Positions 10,335 to 18,287 of a DNA stretch of 64,000 nt are shown here, one piece after another. The stretch comes from Plasmodiophora brassicae (lineage: Eukaryota; Endomyxa: Phytomyxea; Phytomyxea; Plasmodiophorida). A program made the position numbers and the translations under genes. The stretch covers positions 930,001 to 994,000 of the forward strand of contig CP145421.1 of NCBI GenBank assembly GCA_036867785.1, written 5' to 3'. Position 1 is the first letter of the stretch. The number at the start of each line of letters is the position of its first letter. Under the pieces are notes generated by a model, which saw nothing but the letters and a program-made list of their open reading frames with translations, had not been told where the DNA came from and made no database searches.

Positions 10335-11808
10335 CTACTGGTCCTGCAGGTCGGACGGTTCGGCAGAGATGGACAGGTCGAGTTTCGTGCCGGTGATGCG
10401 CTCGTAGATCTCGATGACGTTGACGGCATCCTGCTGGAAGTGGGACGTCGGGTCGAACGACTTCGGGATGAAGACGCGGTCGTTGGTGCCGTCGCCCGTC
10501 GGCGAGTACATGTCGGACTCGAAGAAGAAGTCGGCGAGGGTGCGGCCCAGGAGCCGGACGGCGTGCCCCAGTTCCCGCTTGGAGTCCGACGTCTCAACGA
10601 CCGAGCTGATCATCGCCAGGTACTTGCCCTGGGCCGCAACGTTGTGCGCGTGGGACACGCACGACACGTAGATGTCGTTCTTGCGGCCCGTGTGCTTGAA
10701 CGGGATAATGATCTGGCAGGAGTCCGCCCCCGATGTCCCGTCGATCGGGTGATCCAGGATGAACAGCCAGCGTGCCACCTTGCCGGTCTTGACGACCTTC
10801 TTCGTATCCAGGAAGTAGGACGGGTCACCAATGATTAGCGGGGCGCGCGCCTCCTCCCCGTTCGACCGGATACCACGCGCCTTGCCTTGCTCGTCGTACA
10901 GGACCTCCTGGACCGGGCGGTTCAGCATGAACGTGCCGCCGTGAATGGCAGCGAGACGGCTGAACCCCTCGGGAAGGCCACCCAGGCCGTAGATCGGGTA
11001 GATGAACGGCGAGTTGCCGTAACGGGACACAGAGTACGCGTACAGTTGAATCTTCTCGACCGTGTCGAGCGCCGACTGTTGCAGGTAGTCGTCGTTCGTG
11101 TGCAGAGCGATGGCGTGGCCCGTGAACGCCTGCGTGTTGTCGTCCAGCTTCCAGTAATTGTACAGGTCGGCCGTTGTGCATTCGGCGGCGTTGCGACCCT
11201 GATGCGTCGACGGGTCGGCCTGATTGTACCCGGACACCATCTAGCCCAGACACGCCGGTAAGTCAGAACGGGTGCACCAGGCAATGAAGCGGAGCTGGGA
11301 CCTGGAGGAAGCTCTTGAACCTGTGTTTCTGCATGAACCCCATGAGGCTGGACGCAACGGCCTCGGCGGGCGTCGCCGGGACTTTATGAATGGCGTCATC
11401 CTTGTAGACGTAGCAGCCCGACATGCTCTTAAACTCCAGGTACCGCGTGACCTGGACACGTTACGCACACACACATGTTAGCCGTCACAACAATGACGAA
11501 CCCTAAAGCACATGACGGCACACCTTGGTGTGCAGCAGCATCTTGACCAGGTTGCCGCAGGCCATAATGAATTTCGGGCATAGGTCGGCGCAGTAGTATT
11601 TCGACAGGCCGAGCGTCGCCTCGTCCGGCGTCTCGTTCGGCTTGAACTTGCGGTACAGCTGGTTCAGGTTCAGCGACGCGCCCTCGCCGCCGTAGTAGTC
11701 GTTCCGGTCCAGGTGCAGGACTTTCTTCCCCGACACGGACAGCAGGCCGCTCAGGATGCACTCCTTCAGGCCGGTCCCCAGGATGATCACATCGTAGTCC
11801 TCGTTCAT
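10335..11808 (-). CDS. GDI1: Rab GDP-dissociation inhibitor
   Basis: It extracts prenylated GDP-Rab from membranes and recycles it. Exons 11524-11808, 11302-11451 and 10335-11240 give 446 residues, the standard GDI length. Seen: the N-terminal dinucleotide-binding-like block [17 protein letters not shown]; the Rab-binding platform [16 protein letters not shown]; then [11 protein letters not shown]; the mobile effector region [20 protein letters not shown]; and [19 protein letters not shown]. The C-terminus lacks the insert and tail of Rab escort protein, so GDI rather than REP. A Rab11-like client is encoded at 54.3 kb in this window. Introns are 72 and 61 nt. Confidence 0.95.
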
Positions 11809-12084
11809 GGTCGCTGGTACTTACTCGCCGGCGCCGACCGGATCGCCGCCGCACGTCAACCAGGCCGCTGACCACAACGCACCAAAAAAGAACAATGGCA
11901 TTGGCCGGCGGAGGGTGGTTCAATCCCCAAAACAACAAACCCACGACCGGTCGGCAGACTCATAACGAAGATAGGCCTCAAATCGACAGTTGCCGCCGTC
12001 GGGCGTCGGCCACTGTCTTGCGTAGCGCGCCTCCTATCAGCACCCACCGAGCGGACTGACTGTCTACAACGTGCAACTGGGTCT
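11809..12084. other. Intergenic, no gene seen
   Basis: 276 bp between the GDI start and the 3' end of the next minus-strand gene. It should hold the GDI promoter. No recognisable element. Confidence 0.4.
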
Positions 12085-12555
12085 CTATTTGAGCACTGGG
12101 CAAAAGTGTGAGAGGTATTGCTCGGGGAGCGGCTGGGTCAGGTCGACGTCCGGCGGCGGGGTCTTCTTGATCCGGTATATCTTCTTGCGCTTGCCCATCT
12201 CCGCCAGGATCTTCCGCAGCTTGCCGTCGTCGTCGATCTTCCCCAGCGGGCCGTCCGGGACGCGCTCCTTGGCGTCGAACACGATCTTCTTCAGCCGTTG
12301 ATACGAGACCGGGTAGTGCCTGACGATCAGCCTGTACAGCGCCTTGCTCGGGCTTTCGTACCGCGGCGGGCGGAACGGCCGCGGGTGCGCCTGCGCCCGA
12401 CGCGCCTCACTCTCCGACATGGGCCTCGGTGCCGCCGCCCGCTTCACACGCCAGGGCACCGCCCCGGGCGGCACGTTCGCTGTCGTCGTCGGCGCCGTCA
12501 CGTACGGCCGGATCATCCCCGGGCATGCCCGGCGGACCAGGCGCAGCAGCAGCAT
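12085..12555 (-). CDS. Small basic protein, paralogue A of a head-to-head pair
   Basis: Single-exon, 156 residues from ATG 12555. The N-terminus (MLLLRLVRRACPGM) looks like a mitochondrial presequence. The C-terminal 90 residues match paralogue B (12726-13190): shared landmarks are SPSKAL, a [VI]-x-RH-x-PV step, K-[IM]-VF, PDGP, L-[RK]-KIL, a KIY beta-like step, then PPP and a closing YL-[SA]-HF-[CM]-PV. The domain is compact, helical and basic and could be a winged-helix or a mitoribosomal type of fold, but I do not recognise the family. The in-frame ATG upstream at 12645 would add 30 residues with no targeting character. Confidence 0.7.
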   Translation of the reverse strand: MLLLRLVRRACPGMIRPYVTAPTTTANVPPGAVPWRVKRAAAPRPMSESEARRAQAHPRPFRPPRYESPSKALYRLIVRHYPVSYQRLKKIVFDAKERVPDGPLGKIDDDGKLRKILAEMGKRKKIYRIKKTPPPDVDLTQPLPEQYLSHFCPVLK

Positions 12556-12725
12556 GGCCCGAGTGCTGCCTGCCTGCCTCGTGGTAGTACTGTGACACGT
12601 CTCGCGGCGTTTTCGTGCTGGTCCCTCTCCACCAGTCTCCTCCACACGGCGCGCCCCGCTGCTCCGTAATTGCGGCGCGCCGCTGACTGACCACCGGTGG
12701 GTTCAATCCCGCCTAATAGGCCAGC
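12556..12725. promoter_or_regulatory. Divergent promoter of the paralogue pair
   Basis: 170 bp separate the two start codons, so one bidirectional promoter must serve both copies. No TATA-like element is visible; the segment is GC-rich. Confidence 0.5.
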
Positions 12726-13190
12726 ATGACGTCGGTGACCCGCGTGGTGCCGCGTGTTCTGGGCCCCGTGTTCCAGTCGGGCCATGCTAGGAAGGCGATC
12801 TACAGGCGGACGGGGCTGACCGACGAGATGGAGGCGATGCGGGCCAAGCCGGTCGCCGACACGCCCGACGTCGCCCGGACGACGACGACAACGACGACGA
12901 CCCGGGCGGGGCCGTACGTCAGCCCGAGCAAGGCGTTGCTGTGGATGATCCAGCGGCACAAGCCGGTGCCGTTCATCCGCATCCAGAAGATGGTCTTCGA
13001 GCGCAAGCAACGGGACCCGGACGGGCCGTTCAAGCGGGTCGACGACCGGTACAAGCTGAAGAAGATCCTCAACGACATGCGGCGTCGCGGGAAGATCTAC
13101 GTCGTCACGCCCAAGGCGCCGCCGCCCCACATGACGTCGGACATGATGACCGAGGAGTACCTGGCACACTTCATGCCGGTCGACAAATAA
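12726..13190 (+). CDS. Small basic protein, paralogue B of a head-to-head pair
   Basis: Single-exon, 154 residues. An Arg/Ala-rich, presequence-like N-terminus is followed by an eight-threonine run coded by an ACG repeat (about 12877-12900). Then comes the shared 90-residue domain: SPSKALLWMIQRH, FERKQRDPDGPFKRVDD, LKKILNDM, then RRGKIYVVTPKAPPP and EEYLAHFMPVDK. The TAA stop at 13188-13190 lies inside the 14-bp direct repeat that bounds the adjacent transposon, so the element sits exactly at the gene's 3' end and leaves the coding sequence intact. No known family recognised. Confidence 0.7.
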   Translation: MTSVTRVVPRVLGPVFQSGHARKAIYRRTGLTDEMEAMRAKPVADTPDVARTTTTTTTTRAGPYVSPSKALLWMIQRHKPVPFIRIQKMVFERKQRDPDGPFKRVDDRYKLKKILNDMRRRGKIYVVTPKAPPPHMTSDMMTEEYLAHFMPVDK

Positions 13191-13197
13191 GGCGTCA
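13184..13197. repeat. Left 14-bp direct repeat (attL-like)
   Basis: CAAATAAGGCGTCA; it contains the TAA of paralogue B. Identical to 15661-15674. It is probably the recombination core or target duplication of the Crypton-like element. Confidence 0.85.
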
Positions 13198-13293
13198 TTA
13201 TTTTGGGCAACGTTCAGGAAAATAACCCTCCCTCAAGGCAAAATAAAGCGCAGGCAACCAGCAACCAGGCAGGCAACCAGGTTGTCAACCAGG

Positions 13294-13308
13294 GACCGCA
13301 AGCAACCA
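13294..13308. repeat. Left subterminal 15-bp repeat
   Basis: GACCGCAAGCAACCA, identical to 15624-15638 and in the same orientation. It overlaps the first base of the recombinase ATG. It is preceded by several CAACCAG repeats (13262-13291). Candidate recombinase-binding site. Confidence 0.75.
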
Positions 13309-15533
13309 TGGGCCGCGCAATCACTCGGAGTGCGTCGCGGATTGGGAACCCTCAGCCTGTCGCTCGAGCCGCCTCCCCGACCGGTGATTCGCACGCCTTC
13401 GCCATGGCACGGCAACGCGATCGGCGCCGTCCCCGCACGAAACGTCACCGGCTGCCGGCGTCCCAGGTTGAGGCCATCAACGCGCTCGCGGAATCCGGTG
13501 TCCTCGCCGCCATGAATCGGTATGGCTTGGCCATTCTCAACGAACCACTCAACTTGTTCGAGAGGACGGGCACCGGTGTGGAGAACACCAAGAGGGCTTA
13601 CGCGAAACACTGGAGAGGCTTATCGACGTTCTTTGCTGTCATTGGCGACTACGACTCGATGCTGATTCTGGATCCGCGTATCGCCAATGACGCCGCGTGC
13701 CCGTCGATGAAGCTGGACAGCATCCGGTTGTATTTGGACTACAAGCTGCTCCCACCGGGGACCCCGATGTTCGGTGCATCTGGACGAGCATTGCATACGG
13801 CAACGGGCGAACAGCTGATCGCTGAGGGCGGGTGGAACGACCCCAAGATCTGCGAGCAACTGGGCAGCGCCGTCTTCGCCATCCATGTCGAGCGTGGGCA
13901 CACTGGCGACTACTTGGAGCCATGTTCGAACTGCGTCGCTCTATATGCTGACGACCGTTCGACGCCTGGCTGCGAACGCCATCAGTATTGTCGACGGATT
14001 TGGCGATCTGGCAATCCGCGTCGACATCCTGACATGGGCAAGGCGTTGCAGCGTCAGGCTCGAGCACATGCCGCCTACGTCCCGCAGGGCGACAGCGCGC
14101 TGTCGCCATTCGAAGTCGCTCGCCTTCGGAACTACGTGTTCGAGTATGGTGGCAATGACTGGAGACACCTGGGGATGTACGCCATGTTCCGGATCGGTAT
14201 CGACCTGGGCCTTCGTTCTGACGAGCTGTGCTCGATTCGGTATGATGACTTCCTACCGGCGCTGACGACGGTCCGTGACGATGGGGTCGTTGAGTCCCTT
14301 GGAATCAAGGTCTTCGGCAAGGACCAGAAGTGGCGCACTCGAATTCTGTTCCGGAACGACGCGATCCCATCTCTGTGTCCCGTGCGACATCTGTTGGGTT
14401 ATATCGCGGCGTTCTCCATCAAGGAGGAGTATATCTTCCGTGATGATCCTGCAGATCCATCGAAACCGATCTCTTATGACGCGTTCAACAATTGGGTCAG
14501 CGACACTTGCTCTCATCTGTTCGAGCGAGGTGGCCCATGGGGGACACACGTCATGCGCAAGTCCCATTACCATGACGGCCGATGGCGTGGCGCATCGTTC
14601 GGGGACCTGATGAAGTCCGCTGGTCATACATCGGTCCCCAATGCACTCCGGTATTACCAAGACGCGGACACGGTCTACCACATCGCACTTCTGAACCCTC
14701 AAGTGAAGCAGTTCACAACGATGATGTCGCCATGGCGCTCTACCCACATTGACAATTTCAGCATGGCGGCTGCACATGCTGCCGGATCCAGGACCACAAC
14801 CACGTTGTTCGATCTCGCGGACCGGATGTCCAACGACCTGGATCTGTACTCAGAGGAGAATGTCACGCTGCGTGTCTTTGGGGAGAAGTTGCTTCAGAAC
14901 CCGTCGACTAACAGCGTTGACCAGCAGATCGATGAGCTGCTGTCGAGTGTTCCGGCGGACAAGGCCGAGCAATTGCGTGCCTTGATCAGCAAGAAGTTGT
15001 TGGAGGTCGCGACGTCAGTCCAAGCACCTGCCCCCCACAATGCCGTTGCTGCCGCCGTCGATGGCAGTGTTGCTGGCGGTGCTGAATCAGGTGGGCAAGC
15101 GTGTCACGATACCATGAATGGACAAGCAAGCGCCCAACGGAACGGTGGGTCTGTGCCGCAAGCGAATATTCCGCCGGAAGCGCCGCTGCCGAACCGTGTC
15201 GCCAAACGTCGCGGGGGGACCTTCGATGCGCCATCCCGTGGTTTGCTGAAAGATTGCGGCAGTGCCAGGGAACGGCTGGACATCGTCCTTCGTGTTGCTG
15301 ATGAGCTCAAAGAACGGCAATCAAAAGAGCTGACAGAAACGTGTCGGCAGTTTCAAAGTACAGCGGTGAAGCCTGTCATCGCCTGCTTCCAGCGGCATCA
15401 CGGGTCCAATCCTGAGGCGTTTCTGGCGCAATGGCCAACATTCTTTCCGTCCCGATTCGCCTACAAGTGTTGCGACGCGTCTACCGACGATTGCGGTACT
15501 ACCAAGTCGAACGCCAGGTCTACAGGGTCGTGA
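13308..15533 (+). CDS. Tyrosine recombinase of the Crypton-like element
   Basis: 741 residues from ATG 13308, no intron. The catalytic set is complete: Arg303 (GLRSDEL), His414-x-x-Arg417 (THVMRKSHY), His440 (AGHTS) and Tyr449 or Tyr450 (LRYYQD). A Lys-containing hairpin (GKDQKWRTR) is at the right place for the catalytic lysine. Residues about 40-290 hold the N-terminal core-binding part, with Cys/His clusters near CSNCVALYADD. Roughly 290 residues follow the catalytic domain, helical and Gln/Ala-rich. They carry no GCR1-like block that I can recognise, so subfamily placement is open. The protein should cut and join DNA through a 3'-phosphotyrosine. An in-frame non-ATG extension upstream is not supported. 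Confidence 0.88.
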   Translation: MGRAITRSASRIGNPQPVARAASPTGDSHAFAMARQRDRRRPRTKRHRLPASQVEAINALAESGVLAAMNRYGLAILNEPLNLFERTGTGVENTKRAYAKHWRGLSTFFAVIGDYDSMLILDPRIANDAACPSMKLDSIRLYLDYKLLPPGTPMFGASGRALHTATGEQLIAEGGWNDPKICEQLGSAVFAIHVERGHTGDYLEPCSNCVALYADDRSTPGCERHQYCRRIWRSGNPRRHPDMGKALQRQARAHAAYVPQGDSALSPFEVARLRNYVFEYGGNDWRHLGMYAMFRIGIDLGLRSDELCSIRYDDFLPALTTVRDDGVVESLGIKVFGKDQKWRTRILFRNDAIPSLCPVRHLLGYIAAFSIKEEYIFRDDPADPSKPISYDAFNNWVSDTCSHLFERGGPWGTHVMRKSHYHDGRWRGASFGDLMKSAGHTSVPNALRYYQDADTVYHIALLNPQVKQFTTMMSPWRSTHIDNFSMAAAHAAGSRTTTTLFDLADRMSNDLDLYSEENVTLRVFGEKLLQNPSTNSVDQQIDELLSSVPADKAEQLRALISKKLLEVATSVQAPAPHNAVAAAVDGSVAGGAESGGQACHDTMNGQASAQRNGGSVPQANIPPEAPLPNRVAKRRGGTFDAPSRGLLKDCGSARERLDIVLRVADELKERQSKELTETCRQFQSTAVKPVIACFQRHHGSNPEAFLAQWPTFFPSRFAYKCCDASTDDCGTTKSNARSTGS

Positions 15534-15623
15534 CGCCCATGAATACATAGTCAGGCATGTCACCTTGTGTTGCGCCATTTATAGCGGGATTGATCCTCGG
15601 ACTAGTGTACGCGCATTTTTTGT

Positions 15624-15638
15624 GACCGCAAGCAACCA
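15624..15638. repeat. Right subterminal 15-bp repeat
   Basis: Second copy of GACCGCAAGCAACCA, 23 bp inside the right 14-bp repeat and followed by a TTCAACCA echo. Confidence 0.75.
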
Positions 15639-15660
15639 CGTTCAACCACTCTCGTTACGG

Positions 15661-15674
15661 CAAATAAGGCGTCA
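15661..15674. repeat. Right 14-bp direct repeat (attR-like)
   Basis: Second copy of CAAATAAGGCGTCA. Joining it to the left copy would restore the uninterrupted 3' end of paralogue B. Confidence 0.85.
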
Positions 15675-15785
15675 GTACAAGGCGCGTTGACTCATCGGCC
15701 GGTCCAGGCATTAGTGCGCCTGGCGCGTTGCGTCATCGTCGTTGCGCCCAGCGGCGACGGTTCGTCACACTCCATTACTATTAAC

Positions 15786-16322
15786 ATGCTGCTGCGTCCC
15801 CGTCTATCAATCGAGGTCGCTGTCCTCGTGGCCGCCACCGCCGTGTCGACCGTCGGCCTATGGCAGTTCGCGCGAGTCGTCCTGGCGCACGACGACGTGC
15901 CGGCGCGTCGCCTCCGGTACGGGTTTGACGGCGCCTGGCGATACGCCATGTGCCTGTCGATGCCCAGCATCATGCTGCTGAACAACCGGCTGCACAAGTC
16001 GATGCCGGGCCTGCCGGCGTCGGTCAACATCCTGCTGGCGCTGCCGCGCCTGCTGGCCGCCCTCGGCATGCTGTACCGCGTCGCCGACTTCGTCGCGTTC
16101 GTCCAGTGGACGGAATCGTCGGGCGTCGTGGCCTGGGCGCCGGCCGCCTTCACCTGGCTGTCGGCGATCGCCGTGGGCGCCGCGTGCGTCGCGGCCGTCG
16201 AGGCTGTCAATACGGCCCTGGCTGTTATCGACAAACGCCGACCCGACGTCGCGATCCTCGACCTGGACGACAAGCGCGCCATGTACGAGCCGCTCGTCAA
16301 CGTCGATGCGAACGTGGCCTGA
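15786..16322 (+). CDS. Four-TM membrane protein, unknown
   Basis: Single-exon, 178 residues from ATG 15786. Hydrophobic segments lie at about residues 9-32, 52-67, 80-97 and 120-142, with short Arg/His-rich loops and a charged C-terminal tail (KRRPDVAILDLDDK). The size and four-helix layout fit a small tetraspan such as a MARVEL- or DUF-type protein, but I see no diagnostic motif. It is convergent with the next gene; the stops are 14 bp apart. Confidence 0.55.
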   Translation: MLLRPRLSIEVAVLVAATAVSTVGLWQFARVVLAHDDVPARRLRYGFDGAWRYAMCLSMPSIMLLNNRLHKSMPGLPASVNILLALPRLLAALGMLYRVADFVAFVQWTESSGVVAWAPAAFTWLSAIAVGAACVAAVEAVNTALAVIDKRRPDVAILDLDDKRAMYEPLVNVDANVA

Positions 16323-16336
16323 AATACAATCCAGTG

Positions 16337-16612
16337 TTAAACACTACCCGGCATCCGCTGTGTCGCTGACGGCGAGCGCTGCGTGAAGGCGGGCGCGTTC
16401 GTCGTCGTGGTGTTCTCTTTGCCGCGCGCGATCTCGTAGACGGTGGACTGCAACGGCGTCGACACGACCGCCATCTGCATCTCGACGTTGCGCAGCAGCA
16501 GGCCGAGCCGTTCGATCTGCGCGGCGACGTTCGCCACCTGGTCGCGCGCCGACACGACCGCGTCCCGCAGGTCGACCAGCGACTCGAGCTCCCGGACCTC
16601 GACCGCCTCCAT
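16337..16612 (-). CDS. Short coiled-coil protein, DASH Dad2-like pattern
   Basis: 91 residues from ATG 16612. An uninterrupted amphipathic helix (about residues 4-60) opens with RELESLVDLRDAV and continues through VANVAAQIERLGLLL. This resembles the Dad2 pattern ELE-x-L-x-x-LR followed by a spaced hydrophobic heptad. The tail is Ser/Thr-rich and basic. Dad2 is a subunit of the kinetochore DASH ring of fungi and several protists. The match is from memory and weak; any short coiled coil could imitate it. Longer in-frame extensions upstream lack coiled-coil character. Confidence 0.4.
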   Translation of the reverse strand: MEAVEVRELESLVDLRDAVVSARDQVANVAAQIERLGLLLRNVEMQMAVVSTPLQSTVYEIARGKENTTTTNAPAFTQRSPSATQRMPGSV

Positions 16613-16988
16613 TCGCGCCGGGCACCACGCGCCTCTGATCCAAATACGGCACCGCCATTTCGGCACAGGGCCGAAGAGCGCAGGCGCGTTCGCGTCATGG
16701 GCTGCCCCAGCTAACATCCACAGCAGCTTGGGTTGAGGTCGCCAGGGGATTGGCTGGGTGCGAAGCTTCCGGAATCGTATCGTCGATTAGCGGGGAGACG
16801 ATGGACGATACGTTGGAAGCACCCGCCCACGTTACGGAAGCGGTCTAGGCGGCTGTTTGGCGGCAGGGGACCCCCCTCCCAGTAGGGCGAAACCGATTCG
16901 GGGACCCGAGCGCCACACGGGCCTGGACTGGAGGACTGCACTCTGCAGTCTATTGTTGGACACACACACGGCGGGGCCAGCCAGGTCG

Positions 16989-16996
16989 TATTTATA
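16989..16996 (+). promoter_or_regulatory. TATA-like box, pseudokinase gene
   Basis: TATTTATA, 92 bp before the ATG at 17088. Confidence 0.45.
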
Positions 16997-17087
16997 GGCG
17001 CCGCTGCGCTCGTCCGTCCCGACCGGCCTGACGCAGCTTCACAATCCGAGATTGAGTGGAGGAGGTGGCGCCGAGCTCTGCCCGGAA

Positions 17088-18231
17088 ATGCAAGGTGGTC
17101 ACTGGGCCAGGTTGGCCCTCGTGGTCGTTCTTGCTGTGTGCGTGTCAGGTGTTGACAACGACGCGAAGTCGAAGGCGATGCGCGCGTTCTCGCACGCGCT
17201 GCTCACCGCCGAGAGCCTTCGGCGGTGCATCGCCGAGAAGGTCGGCGTACGGTTCGATAGCCTGCTGGAGAAAGGGGATTCCAGTGTGGTGTTCAAAGCG
17301 TTCCGCGGCGACGCCCCTCTGGCTGTCAAGATGGTGCCACTGAAAGGGATGCTGCTGTCGACGGACACGTCCGAGTACTTCCACGAGGTTGCCGTCTTGA
17401 AGGACATGGCCGACGTGCCCTATGCCGTCCATTTATCAGGGTCGCCCGATATTATCAAACCCAGCATGTGCTCTGGGGCGCCGATGTCCATTGGTGTCAT
17501 TCCGCTTGAGCTCTACGAAGGCGGCGACCTGCGTAGTTACCTACACACGACCGAGATGAAACGCGGAAGGTACGTTTGCACCCACACGTCTCCTCGTCCC
17601 ATGGTCACAGGCAGCTCGTAGTAATCTGGCGCTGTGGATTGCTGGGAACATGGCTCGTGTCGTCAAGGAGATCAACAGCCGCGGCTGGCAGCATAACAAC
17701 CTGAAGCTCGACAACTTCCTCCTGGACGACAAGGCGACGCTGTCCCGGGTAGTCGCGAGCTCGTTCAGGAAGGCGTCGAGGGAGGAGTCGTACGACAACG
17801 AAGGACCGGACCTGCTGTCTCTGGCCCGGTGGTTCCACCTGCTGATGTACAGTCCAGGGTTCGCGCTGGACATGGAGAAGGTGCTCGGCCGCAGCCTCAA
17901 CGCGATCGTGCTGCGCTGCGTCACCGAGCCGATGATCGACGGCGTCCTGTGCGAAGACGTCGCGCGCCATACGTTCAGGACGAGCGAGGACTGCCGTGAA
18001 GACGCAGCGGGGCTCGTCGAGCGCATTCTGCATTTCGCCAAAGCGCGCTCCGTTGACCTTGATGCGCCGACGTACAGGAAGCCTGGCCGCGGGTCTCTAG
18101 TTGTCATCATCATTTGCTGTTGCGCAGCAGGGTTTGTCGTCGCGTCCGTCGCTGTGTACTTCGCCTTCGACGCCATCCGCCGTCGCCGCCGTCGTCGACC
18201 TGCCCCGACCACTGCCGAATTACTGTTCTGA
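17088..18231 (+). CDS. Type I membrane pseudokinase
   Basis: Exons 17088-17569 and 17622-18231 (52-nt intron) give 363 residues. A signal peptide (WARLALVVVLAVCVSGV) starts the protein. A protein-kinase-like domain covers about residues 45-300, with the beta3 Lys kept in LAVKMVPL and an alphaC-like Glu. The catalytic loop reads HNNLKLDN where HRDLKxxN is expected, so the catalytic Asp is Asn, and no DFG is visible after it. Activity is therefore doubtful. A single TM helix (LVVIIICCCAAGFVVASVAVY) and a short Arg-rich cytosolic tail close the protein, which puts the kinase-like domain on the lumenal or outer side. It could be a receptor decoy or a secretory regulator. Confidence 0.72.
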
Positions 18232-18287
18232 GTCATCTGTGTTGTAAATGATTCGAAGTGTTATGTGTAGTGGCTTGACCTGCGCCC

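Larger units (their letters stand above)
13184..15674 (+). mobile_element. Crypton-like tyrosine-recombinase DNA transposon
   Basis: The element is bounded by perfect 14-bp direct repeats CAAATAAGGCGTCA at 13184-13197 and 15661-15674, one of which is the host gene's stop codon region. Just inside lie perfect 15-bp direct repeats GACCGCAAGCAACCA at 13294-13308 and 15624-15638. The only gene is a tyrosine recombinase. There is no reverse transcriptase, no DDE transposase and no terminal inverted repeat, which fits Cryptons: they move as DNA circles by site-specific recombination and leave short direct repeats. The ORF is open and the ends match exactly, so the copy looks recent and possibly active. 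Confidence 0.8.

Noticed and set aside
13184-15674. DIRS- or Ngaro-type retroelement as source of the tyrosine recombinase
   Set aside because: No reverse transcriptase or RNase H frame lies inside the repeats, and the unit is only 2.5 kb, so a DNA-only Crypton-like element fits better.
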